The position numbers and the translations under genes are program-made. Shown here in pieces: positions 40,336-48,199 of a DNA stretch of 64,000 nt. Origin of the DNA: Shouchella hunanensis (GTDB taxonomy: Bacteria; Bacillota; Bacilli; Bacillales; Bacillaceae_D); contig NZ_CP117834.1 of NCBI RefSeq assembly GCF_028735875.1, positions 3,212,001 through 3,276,000 on the forward strand, read 5' to 3'. The notes beneath the pieces are model-generated. The model was given only the letters and a program-made list of their open reading frames with translations. It was not told where the DNA came from and searched no databases. Numbering within the stretch: the stretch's first letter is position 1; every line of letters starts with the position of its first letter.

Positions 40336-40977
40336 ATGAAACGAATAGAATTGCTTGAGCAGTTGAAGAATCATATTAAACAAAGGAAATCGGTTTATTT
40401 ATTTGTTAGTATTTTGTTTTTAATGGGGATTATCTTTGGAGCATTTCTTGTTAATAGCATTAGTCTAACTCAGCGGCATGATTTATTTTTGCATTTAAGC
40501 CAGTTTTTTCATGAGATGAATAACGGACATATTGAAGCAACTGCAAATGAATTGTTTATAAATAGTATTGTGCATTATAGTAAATACATTGGTCTTCTTT
40601 GGATATTGGGAATTTCAATGATTGGTTTGCCTATTATTTTTATTTTGTTATTCATGAAAGGAATTGTGATTGGATTTACTGTTGGATTTCTTGTTAATCA
40701 AATGGGGGCTCAAGGGTTTGTCATTGCGTTCGTTACGGTTTTTCCGCAAAATATTATTTTAATTCCTGTTTTCATTGCTGTTGGCTGTTTAAGCGTTCGT
40801 TTCTGTATTCGATTGTTTAAACATACGTTTATGAAAGGAATTCATGAACCGATTTTCCCTCATTTTCTCAGTTATACCGTGACGATTGTTTGCTTATTAG
40901 CAGTGACCTTTATTGCGGCACTGTTTGAATCGTATTTGGCGCCATCATTGTTAAAATGGACATTATCATTATTTTAG
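40336..40977 (+). CDS. spoIIM: Stage II sporulation protein M
   Basis: 213 aa, about five membrane segments. The SpoIIM pattern FGAFLVNSISLTQ after helix 1, GLLWILGISMIGLPIIFILLF, and FPQNIILIPVF identify it. With SpoIID and SpoIIP it thins septal peptidoglycan to drive engulfment, and is made in the mother cell under sigma-E in B. subtilis. It lies between nudF and fur. Its SD is inside a 13-bp hairpin (40293-40328). Confidence 0.93.
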   Translation: MKRIELLEQLKNHIKQRKSVYLFVSILFLMGIIFGAFLVNSISLTQRHDLFLHLSQFFHEMNNGHIEATANELFINSIVHYSKYIGLLWILGISMIGLPIIFILLFMKGIVIGFTVGFLVNQMGAQGFVIAFVTVFPQNIILIPVFIAVGCLSVRFCIRLFKHTFMKGIHEPIFPHFLSYTVTIVCLLAVTFIAALFESYLAPSLLKWTLSLF

Positions 40978-41014
40978 AATCAATCTAAAATAGTAATTAA
41001 TATTCATTTTCAAT

Positions 41015-41059
41015 TTATAATAATTATCAATTGACAACAGTTTTCTTCCATTTTATAAT
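41015..41059 (+). promoter_or_regulatory. fur promoter with a hybrid Per/Fur box
   Basis: TTGACA (41031-41036), 17 bases, TATAAT (41054-41059): a near-consensus sigma-A promoter. Directly upstream, TTATAATAATTATCA (41015-41029) differs by one base from both the Per box (TTATAATNATTATAA) and the 7-1-7 Fur box (TGATAATNATTATCA). Confidence 0.8.
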
Positions 41060-41094
41060 AAAGAAACTAGATCGCTTGGACGGAGGAGGCTGTT

Positions 41095-41580
41095 ATGGAA
41101 AATCGATTAGAGCGAATTAAGAAGCAATTACATGCTCAAAGCTATAAACTAACGCCCCAGCGGGAAGCGACTGTGATGGTTTTATTGGAGCATGAAGAGG
41201 ATCATTTGAGTGCTGAGGATGTTTATTTACTTGTAAAAGAAAAAGCACCTGAAATTGGTTTAGCTACCGTTTATCGTACATTAGAATTGTTAACTGAATT
41301 AAAAGTAGTTGATAAGATTAACTTTGGAGACGGTGTTTCACGCTTTGATTTACGAAAAGAAGGCGTCAACCACTCCCATCATCACCTTGTTTGCATAGAA
41401 TGTGGTGCCGTTGATGAAATACAAGAAGACTTGTTAGGTGAAGTGGAGAAGATTGTAGAAAAAGATTTTCACTTTAAAGTAAAAGATCATCGTCTTACCT
41501 TTCATGGAATATGCCATCGATGTCATGGACAATCTGCTGTTAAAGAAGAAGCAGATCCATCTTTAGCAGGGAACGTATAA
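41095..41580 (+). CDS. fur: Ferric uptake regulator Fur
   Basis: 161 aa. It shows the winged-helix start (LTPQREATVMVLLE, ATVYRTLELL), then the regulatory metal site HHHLVCIECG and the second Cys pair HGICHRCHG, the structural zinc. Fur-Fe(II) represses iron uptake genes; a target is in this window (Fur box at 56163-56183). GGAGGAGG precedes the ATG. In B. subtilis the next gene is yqzK; here yqzK is 21.7 kb away. Confidence 0.93.
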   Translation: MENRLERIKKQLHAQSYKLTPQREATVMVLLEHEEDHLSAEDVYLLVKEKAPEIGLATVYRTLELLTELKVVDKINFGDGVSRFDLRKEGVNHSHHHLVCIECGAVDEIQEDLLGEVEKIVEKDFHFKVKDHRLTFHGICHRCHGQSAVKEEADPSLAGNV

Positions 41581-41604
41581 CCGCATATATAAGCGGTTTT
41601 TCAT
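41581..41604 (+). terminator. Terminator of fur
   Basis: CCGC, 8-base loop, GCGG, then TTTTTC directly after the fur stop. Confidence 0.8.
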
Positions 41605-41647
41605 TTTTATTCAATTGAGAATGATTATTTGTTATAAAAAATTAAAA

Positions 41648-41686
41648 GGCAGTGACCATCTATCAGTATGGTCGCTGTCTTTTTTT
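41648..41686 (+). terminator. Second terminator downstream of fur
   Basis: GGCAGTGACCAT pairs with ATGGTCGCTGTC (two wobbles), 8-base loop, TTTTTTT. No gene lies between it and the fur terminator; it may be left over from a former gene at the junction. Confidence 0.85.
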
Positions 41687-41703
41687 GGTAGTGAAAAAAG
41701 TGC

Positions 41704-41733
41704 TTGATTTTGTATTTTTATAAGTTGTATACT
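41704..41733 (+). promoter_or_regulatory. Promoter of the TAXI-TRAP / 2-hydroxyacid operon
   Basis: TTGATT (41704-41709), 18 bases, TATACT (41728-41733). Confidence 0.6.
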
Positions 41734-41746
41734 TGCCTTACAACTT
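41722..41746. promoter_or_regulatory. Candidate GntR-type operator
   Basis: Perfect 8-base inverted repeat AAGTTGTA / TACAACTT with 9 bases between, covering the -10 and start region of the operon promoter. The FadR-subfamily regulator at 44771 is the natural candidate to bind it. Confidence 0.5.
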
Positions 41747-41762
41747 TTTTAAGCGCTTTCAT
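41747..41762. promoter_or_regulatory. cre-like site (CcpA)
   Basis: Read on the minus strand, ATGAAAGCGCTTAAAA fits the cre consensus WTGNAARCGNWWWCAW with one mismatch. It lies just after the likely transcription start, a repressing position. Confidence 0.6.
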
Positions 41763-41775
41763 AAAGGGGAGATGT

Positions 41776-42792
41776 ATGATGAACAAAAAAGGTCATTTTG
41801 GCATGGTACTTGCCACTACAGCGATTTTACTATCGGCCTGTGGAAACGAAGATAATCATTATTATTCAATTGCAACAGCGTCTACTGGTGGAACCTATTA
41901 CCCAATCGGTGTGGGAATGGGAAATCTTTGGACAGAAGAGTTGATCGATCAGGGGATACGAGCAACAGGACAATCTTCAGCAGGATCGGTTGAAAACATT
42001 GATTTGCTGCGAAAAGAAGAAGCGCAATTTGGAATTTTACAAGGGCTTATTGCGGACCAAGCTTATCGAGGTACGGGTATTTATGAAGGAAGTGCTTATG
42101 AAGACTTGCGAACCGTGACGATGCTTTGGTCAAATGTGGAACACTTTGTTTTAATGAACAGCAAAATTGAAAGCGGTACCATTTCAGATGTTGAAGGAAC
42201 CTCTTTCTCAATTGGTCCGCAAGCTAGTGGAACTGAGCAGTCAACGAGAGCATTAATTAATGGGATTGGTTTAAGTGTGGACGATGTATCACCAGATTAT
42301 CTGGGCTACGATGATACGATATCATCCATGCGAGATGGACGTTTAGATGGTGGCTCTTTACCAGCAGGTGTGCCGGTAACTGCCATTACGGACATGTATG
42401 CTAGTGGTGTTCGTGCCACGGTTCTAGATGTGACGGATGAGCAATTGGATTCAATCAATGCACTGTATCCTGTTTTCTTTCGATATGAAATTGATGCAGG
42501 CACATATCCACGACAAGAGGAGCCGATCTATACAATCGCACAGTCAAATGTACTAGGAGTTGATAAGCAGCAAGATGCTGATCAAATCTACTTACTAACA
42601 AAAATTTTATTTGAAAATTTAGAGACCATGTATGAAGTACATAATTCGGCTCGTGAGATGACCCTTGAAACCGCACTAGTTGGTGTGTCGGTTCCGCTTC
42701 ATCTTGGAGCTTATCACTATTTTGTTGAACAAGGAATTGACATTCCAGACGAATTGGTACCACCAGAGGCAGAGGAGGGCGAGCAAGGATGA
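41776..42792 (+). CDS. TAXI-family TRAP transporter solute-binding lipoprotein
   Basis: 338 aa from ATG 41776 (AAAGGGGAG upstream; ATG 41779 equally possible). Lipobox LLSACG near residue 24, so it is lipid-anchored outside the membrane. SIATASTGGTYYPIGVGMGNLW and GQSSAGSVENIDLL are the TAXI binding-protein signatures. It delivers an organic acid to the TRAP permease that overlaps its end by 4 bases. The ligand is probably the 2-hydroxyacid handled by the enzymes downstream. Confidence 0.9.
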   Translation: MMNKKGHFGMVLATTAILLSACGNEDNHYYSIATASTGGTYYPIGVGMGNLWTEELIDQGIRATGQSSAGSVENIDLLRKEEAQFGILQGLIADQAYRGTGIYEGSAYEDLRTVTMLWSNVEHFVLMNSKIESGTISDVEGTSFSIGPQASGTEQSTRALINGIGLSVDDVSPDYLGYDDTISSMRDGRLDGGSLPAGVPVTAITDMYASGVRATVLDVTDEQLDSINALYPVFFRYEIDAGTYPRQEEPIYTIAQSNVLGVDKQQDADQIYLLTKILFENLETMYEVHNSAREMTLETALVGVSVPLHLGAYHYFVEQGIDIPDELVPPEAEEGEQG

Positions 42793-44753
42793 CGACGAAA
42801 GAAGATATGTTGGATGAAACAACAAGGGAGCAGGCTGGAATTGGTAGGCAATTAAGTGGTTGGCAATATCGTATGATGTCGGTAATCGCTATTTTTTTAT
42901 CTGCATTTGCTATATATGTAAACAGCTTTATGAATATTCAAGAGATTTATCGAAATATTTTATTCTTACTATTACTCCTTATTCTCGCATTCTTGCTCTA
43001 TCCTGCGACGAAAAAAAGTTCAAAAAAGCGATTCACATCTTTAGATCTACTGTTAGCAAGTTTAGGAATTATTGGAACTGGTTACTTATTGCTTTTTTAT
43101 ACGACCATTCATGTTGACCGGATGTCTCAAGCGGTGACGCTTGATTATGTATTTGCTATTTTAACCGTTCTATTATTATTGGAAGCAACTAGAAGAACTC
43201 TTGGTACGTTTATACCAATATTAGCATCAGTTGCAATCATTTATGCTATATTCGGACCCTATTTTCCAGGAATGTTTGGACATGCAGGATTTTCTTTTGA
43301 ACGACTACTTTATCGCGTTTACATGACGACAGAAGGGGTTTTTGGCATTACATTGTCCATTGCCTCTACGTATATTGTTATTTTCATTTTGTTTGGTGCA
43401 TTTTTAAGCGTTAGTGGCGCTTCAAAATTATTTAATGATTTAGCGATAGCGGTTGCTGGTCAACGAAGGGGTGGACCTGCGCAAGTGGCTGTTATTTCTA
43501 GTGCACTCACAGGCTCATTAAATGGTAGCGCTGTTGCCAACGTAGCCACAACTGGCGCATTTACGATCCCCCTTATGAAACAAGTTGGATTAAAGAAAAA
43601 TTATGCTGCTGCGGTTGAAGCTACAGCATCGACAGGTGGTATGATGATGCCACCAATCATGGGAGCTGCCGCGTTTATCATGGCTGGATTTCTAGGCGTT
43701 CCTTATTCAACGATTGTCTTTGCAGCATTAATCCCAACATTTCTATACTTTGTCGCACTTGTCATTGCGATTGATTTAGAGGCAAAAAAACAAGGATTAA
43801 AAGGCATGAGTAAAGAATCGATTCCACAAGTATGGGATGTGTTAAAAGAGCGCGGATTGCTGTTACTACCAATTCTTGTTGTTATTGGAACGTTATTAGC
43901 TGGATATACACCATTGTTTGCAGGATTTTCTGGTATTGTTATTGTGATTGTCGCAAGCTGGCTTACAAAAAGTAAAGAAACACGAGTGACATTGAAAAAG
44001 GTTAAAACAGCCTTTGTTGATGGTGCAAAGAGTACCATCCAAGTTGGATTAGCTTGTGCGTCGATAGGAATTATTATTGCTGTCGTGACAATGACAGGTC
44101 TTGGATCGGCGATAGCGTATAACGTTTTAAATGCCGCTGATGGTGTCTTATGGATTGCACTCGTTCTTGTTATGGCTACATGTATCGTCTTGAGCATGGG
44201 ACTGCCTTCGACGGCACTTTATATTGTTGTTGCTGTTACAGCTGCACCAGCATTAGTTGAAATTGGTGTGAATCCGATTGCTGCTCATTTCTTTGTATTC
44301 TGGTTTGGTGCTTTATCCAACATTACGCCACCAGTTGCACTTGCTTCCTATACGGCAGCTGGAATAGCAGGTGCTGATGCGATGAAGACGTCCTGGACAT
44401 CTGTAAAATTAGCACTTCCAGGATTTATTATTCCATTTATGATTGCCTATAATCCGGCGATGGTTCTACAAGCGACTGAAGGAAGTTCATTATCAGTTGT
44501 TACCGTTATCGTGACGCTTGCAACGTCAGTAATTGGGGTGTTTGCAATTGCTGTTGCGTTGAGTGGATTCTTATCTGTGCCTTTACGTATCTATGAACGA
44601 ATGATTTTCTTTGTGGGCTCTTTGCTATTAATTACACCAGGTATGACCTCCAATGCTATTGGTTTAGCGGTGCTATTAGCTGTAACTATTTGGCACATCA
44701 TGCGTTCAAAAAAGGTTCAAGGAACGAATCAAGTAGTACCACCTATTTCATAG
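42789..44753 (+). CDS. TRAP transporter fused permease (DctQM-type)
   Basis: 654 aa, about 16-18 membrane segments: small (DctQ-like) and large (DctM-like) subunits fused, as is usual for TAXI systems. GSLNGSAVANVATTGAFTIPLMKQVG and ATASTGGMMMPPIMGAAAFIMA are the DctM signatures. It imports the bound acid with sodium, which suits an alkaliphile. It starts by ATGA overlap with the binding protein and is followed 17 bases later by the GntR gene. Confidence 0.92.
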   Translation: MTTKEDMLDETTREQAGIGRQLSGWQYRMMSVIAIFLSAFAIYVNSFMNIQEIYRNILFLLLLLILAFLLYPATKKSSKKRFTSLDLLLASLGIIGTGYLLLFYTTIHVDRMSQAVTLDYVFAILTVLLLLEATRRTLGTFIPILASVAIIYAIFGPYFPGMFGHAGFSFERLLYRVYMTTEGVFGITLSIASTYIVIFILFGAFLSVSGASKLFNDLAIAVAGQRRGGPAQVAVISSALTGSLNGSAVANVATTGAFTIPLMKQVGLKKNYAAAVEATASTGGMMMPPIMGAAAFIMAGFLGVPYSTIVFAALIPTFLYFVALVIAIDLEAKKQGLKGMSKESIPQVWDVLKERGLLLLPILVVIGTLLAGYTPLFAGFSGIVIVIVASWLTKSKETRVTLKKVKTAFVDGAKSTIQVGLACASIGIIIAVVTMTGLGSAIAYNVLNAADGVLWIALVLVMATCIVLSMGLPSTALYIVVAVTAAPALVEIGVNPIAAHFFVFWFGALSNITPPVALASYTAAGIAGADAMKTSWTSVKLALPGFIIPFMIAYNPAMVLQATEGSSLSVVTVIVTLATSVIGVFAIAVALSGFLSVPLRIYERMIFFVGSLLLITPGMTSNAIGLAVLLAVTIWHIMRSKKVQGTNQVVPPIS

Positions 44754-44770
44754 ACAGAAAGGTGAGTTAA

Positions 44771-45475
44771 ATGAGTGGACTTATTGATCGAAAAAAAGTG
44801 TCGCTGCAAGTTTTAGACTATTTAAAAGAAATGATTCAGCAGGAACCTTACGTAAATGGTGAGAAGCTTCCATCTGAAATGGAATTGGCAGAGCGGTTTC
44901 AAGTTAGTCGAGCGCCAATACGAGAGGCTTTAACGGTGTTAACGGCAATGGACGTTATTGAGTCAAAACAAGGTGGCGGCAGATGGGTTAAAGATCACAC
45001 ATTAATGTCAATGATGGAACACATAAAACTTGGAATGGTTTCCATTGATGAAGTGCACAGCTTACTTGAAATGCGTCATATTATTGAGACGGAAGCAGCT
45101 GCACTTGCCGCCATCCGAGCTACACCTGATGAGGTTCTCACCTTAGAGCGAGCACTAATCGCTTTCTCTGAAACGGTTATTTCAAAGGAGACGATCGGGA
45201 ACGAAGCTGATTCTCATTTTCATTTCATTCTTGTAAAAGCAGCAAAAAACCCATTTTTAACGGCAACGTTAGAAAATATGAAAGAGCTTCTTGACCATGC
45301 CATTGAGTTCTCGCTACGGCTTAACATGGGGAAAGTAGAGAAACGAAGAAACGTGTATGAAGAACACAAAGCAATCTATGAAGCTATTGCGGCAAAAGAT
45401 GCCCAAGCGGCTCGAGAAGCCATGAATACACACCTCGTCAATGTAAGAAAGAAATTAGGAGATCCACGTATTTAA
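44771..45475 (+). CDS. FadR-subfamily GntR transcriptional regulator
   Basis: 234 aa. N-terminal winged HTH (GEKLPSEMELAERFQVSRAPIREALTVL) and C-terminal FCD ligand domain with metal-type His/Asp (about residues 150, 200: HFHFILVKAAKNPFL, EEHKAIYEAIAAKD). FCD regulators usually sense a 2-hydroxy or keto acid of the pathway next door. It lies in the middle of the operon between permease and oxidase genes, so it is probably autoregulated through the operator at 41722-41746. Confidence 0.88.
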   Translation: MSGLIDRKKVSLQVLDYLKEMIQQEPYVNGEKLPSEMELAERFQVSRAPIREALTVLTAMDVIESKQGGGRWVKDHTLMSMMEHIKLGMVSIDEVHSLLEMRHIIETEAAALAAIRATPDEVLTLERALIAFSETVISKETIGNEADSHFHFILVKAAKNPFLTATLENMKELLDHAIEFSLRLNMGKVEKRRNVYEEHKAIYEAIAAKDAQAAREAMNTHLVNVRKKLGDPRI

Positions 45476-45492
45476 CAAGGGGGAGAGGAACC

Positions 45493-46935
45493 ATGCCGAT
45501 AAAGAAAGAAACACAGAAAAAAAAAGACATGCGTTTTCTGCAAGAACTTGAACAGCGAATATCCATTGATACAAAGCGAATCTTGACCTCACCAGCAGAT
45601 TGTGCGAGTTATGGCTACGATGCTTCTTTTGGTGCCTATATTCCTGATCTCGTTATTCAACCACAGTCAAAAGAAGAAGTCGTAGAGATTATGAAGTTAG
45701 CAAACGAGCACCGGGTCCCTGTTTACCCACGAGGACAAGGAACAAGTTTAAGTGGCGGACCGCTACCAGTGCATGGTGGGATTGTGCTGGACTGTTCGCA
45801 ATGGCGGGATAAACTTGTTATCGAGCCAGATGATATGATTGCAATTGTGTCACCAGGCGTGCTAACAGCTGCCATTAATGACAAAGCAAGCGAGTACGGA
45901 TTTATGTATCCACCTGATCCAAGTAGTGCACATGTTTCAACGATTGGTGGTAACTTAGCAGAAAATGCCGGTGGTCCTAGAGGCTTAAAATATGGCGTGA
46001 CAAAAGACTATGTGCTTGGTTTAGAAGTTGTAACACCAGAGGGAAAGGTTGTAAAAACTGGAGGGCGAACGGTGAAAAATGTGACGGGCTATGATGTAAC
46101 CAAGTTAATTGTTGGTTCTGAGGGGACGCTAGCCATTATTACAGAAGCCACCTTGAAATTAGTACCGAAGCCAAAAGCGAGTAAGACATTGTTGGCACTA
46201 TTTGAAGATATTGTCGATGCAGGAAAAGCCATCTCCGCTTTACTGAAAAATGGGATTGTCCCGGCGAAATTGGAATTAATGGATCAAGCGTCTATTGCTG
46301 CTGTAGAAGCATATGAATCAATTGGCTTACCAACTGACGTTGATGCGTTATTACTAATTGAATTAGACGGTCACCCTGCGGCGATAGAAGAGGAGATTTT
46401 AGAAGTAGAACAGTGGTGCTTAGAGATGAACGCTCGAGAAGTGACTGTAGCACAAACAAATGAAGCGGCGGCTGAACTATGGAAAGCAAGAAAGTTAGTT
46501 TCTCCTGCCATTGTAAGGCTAAAGCCAACGAAAATTTCTGAAGATGCGACAGTACCTCGAAGTAAAATACCAGACATGTTTGCTGCTTTGAAAGAAATTA
46601 GAGAGACGTATCAGATTGATTTAGTTGTGTTTGGCCATGCTGGAGACGGGAATTTACATCCAAACATTATTGCAGATGTTCGAGATCAAGAAGAAATGAA
46701 ACGGGTGGAACAAGCAGTTGCTGCAATCTTTGAAGCTGCTGTGAATCTTGGGGGGACGCTTTCAGGAGAGCATGGCATTGGCACAATGAAAGCACCGTTT
46801 ATGGAGATGGAAGTAGGGAAAGATGGACTCGATTTAATGAAGCGAATTAAACAAAGCTGGGATCCAAATAACATCTTAAATCCTGGAAAGATCTTTCCTG
46901 AGAAAGATCAAAAGTTGGTGTTATCAAATGGCTAA
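45493..46935 (+). CDS. glcD: FAD-linked 2-hydroxyacid oxidase/dehydrogenase, GlcD family
   Basis: 480 aa. The PCMH-type FAD domain has RGQGTSLSGGPLPVHGG and NLAENAGGPRGLKYGV. The C-terminal cap has FGHAGDGNLHPN (metal-type His) and SGEHGIGTMKAPFM. Members oxidise glycolate, D-lactate or D-2-hydroxyglutarate. Paired with the iron-sulfur protein that follows (8-base overlap), it should pass electrons to the quinone pool. LhgO two genes on makes 2-hydroxyglutarate a candidate substrate. GGGGGAGAGG precedes the ATG. Confidence 0.85.
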   Translation: MPIKKETQKKKDMRFLQELEQRISIDTKRILTSPADCASYGYDASFGAYIPDLVIQPQSKEEVVEIMKLANEHRVPVYPRGQGTSLSGGPLPVHGGIVLDCSQWRDKLVIEPDDMIAIVSPGVLTAAINDKASEYGFMYPPDPSSAHVSTIGGNLAENAGGPRGLKYGVTKDYVLGLEVVTPEGKVVKTGGRTVKNVTGYDVTKLIVGSEGTLAIITEATLKLVPKPKASKTLLALFEDIVDAGKAISALLKNGIVPAKLELMDQASIAAVEAYESIGLPTDVDALLLIELDGHPAAIEEEILEVEQWCLEMNAREVTVAQTNEAAAELWKARKLVSPAIVRLKPTKISEDATVPRSKIPDMFAALKEIRETYQIDLVVFGHAGDGNLHPNIIADVRDQEEMKRVEQAVAAIFEAAVNLGGTLSGEHGIGTMKAPFMEMEVGKDGLDLMKRIKQSWDPNNILNPGKIFPEKDQKLVLSNG

Positions 46936-48199
46936 GCTTGCTTATGAGGAAACCTTTGATTGTGTACAATGCGGCTATTGTTTGCCAGCTTGTCCGACGT
47001 ATCAGACGATGGAAAAAGAAACACACTCTCCTCGTGGTCGCATCAATCTCGTGAAAATGGCAGCAGAAGGAAAGATTAGTACTGATGAGCTAAAAGAGCC
47101 GATTGATCTTTGCTTAGGCTGTCGCGCCTGTGAGACCGCTTGTCCAACTAATGTACAATACGGTCGTATTCTTGAATCGGCTAAAGAAGTATTAGCCGAA
47201 TCTTATCCATCATCTCTTACCCAAAGAATGGTGGAAAAGACGGTCTTTAAAGGCTTGCTGCCATCAACTCAAATGCTACGTGTGATCGAGTTTGGCTTAC
47301 AAGCCTATCAAAAGTCGGGTGTGCAAACATTAGTACAAAAAAGTGGAATCTTACCGAAGTTACTACCACAGGGAATGGCTGAATTTGAAGCAATGATGCC
47401 TACCATTAAAAGACGTAAGCAGAAGAAACCGTTAACTGCTCCATCGACTAGCTATAGAGTAGCTTATTTTACAGGCTGTTTAATGGATACGATGTTTGGC
47501 AGCATTAACGAGCAAGCCATTGCTTTACTAGAACGAGTCGGTTGTGACGTTCACGTGATTCCTAGTCAAAGCTGTTGTGGTGCTTTACAGCACCATGCTG
47601 GGGACATTGGAACAGCCAAAATGTTAGCAAAAAAGAACATCGCCGCGTTTGAAGAAGAGCACTATGATTATATCGTTTCCAGTATTGGCGGATGTGGTGC
47701 AATGCTCATGGAGTATGGCGAATTGCTGCGACACGAGAGCGACTGGCATAAACGAGCGGAGCAATTTGCACGTAAACATGTTGACGTTTCCATTATATTA
47801 GAGAAAAATGGCCTACCTTTTAGTGGGGAAATGAACAAAACAGCGGTTTATCAGCCTTCTTGTCATATGACTCATGTTCAAAAAAACACCGCTGCGCCAC
47901 TAGCGCTCATCCAATCGATTCCAGGGTTAACTTACGTGGAAGTAGATAAGCAAGAGATGTGCTGTGGTTCTGCAGGCATATACAATTTGCTTCATTATGA
48001 AGAAGCAACGGCTATCGTAGATAAGAAAATGCCTCATGTTCAAAAGGCCAAGCCTGATTTACTCATTACAACCAATCCAGGTTGTCATTTACAAATGAAG
48101 ATTGGTGTTCAACGGGCCGGTTTAGCTGAAAAAATTGAAGTGAAGCATCTAGTCGAAGTCTTGGCAGAGGTAACGGAAGGGGTAAGGAAAGATGTTTGA
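46928..48199 (+). CDS. glcF: GlcF-type iron-sulfur subunit of the 2-hydroxyacid oxidase
   Basis: 423 aa. Two 4Fe-4S sites: CVQCGYCLPACP (about residue 11) and CLGCRACETACP (about residue 59). Two CCG domains follow (SCCGALQHHAGD, MCCGSAGIYNLL), as in GlcF, GlpC and heterodisulfide reductase. It takes electrons from the FAD subunit. It overlaps GlcD by 8 bases and LhgO by 8. Confidence 0.9.
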   Translation: MAKLAYEETFDCVQCGYCLPACPTYQTMEKETHSPRGRINLVKMAAEGKISTDELKEPIDLCLGCRACETACPTNVQYGRILESAKEVLAESYPSSLTQRMVEKTVFKGLLPSTQMLRVIEFGLQAYQKSGVQTLVQKSGILPKLLPQGMAEFEAMMPTIKRRKQKKPLTAPSTSYRVAYFTGCLMDTMFGSINEQAIALLERVGCDVHVIPSQSCCGALQHHAGDIGTAKMLAKKNIAAFEEEHYDYIVSSIGGCGAMLMEYGELLRHESDWHKRAEQFARKHVDVSIILEKNGLPFSGEMNKTAVYQPSCHMTHVQKNTAAPLALIQSIPGLTYVEVDKQEMCCGSAGIYNLLHYEEATAIVDKKMPHVQKAKPDLLITTNPGCHLQMKIGVQRAGLAEKIEVKHLVEVLAEVTEGVRKDV

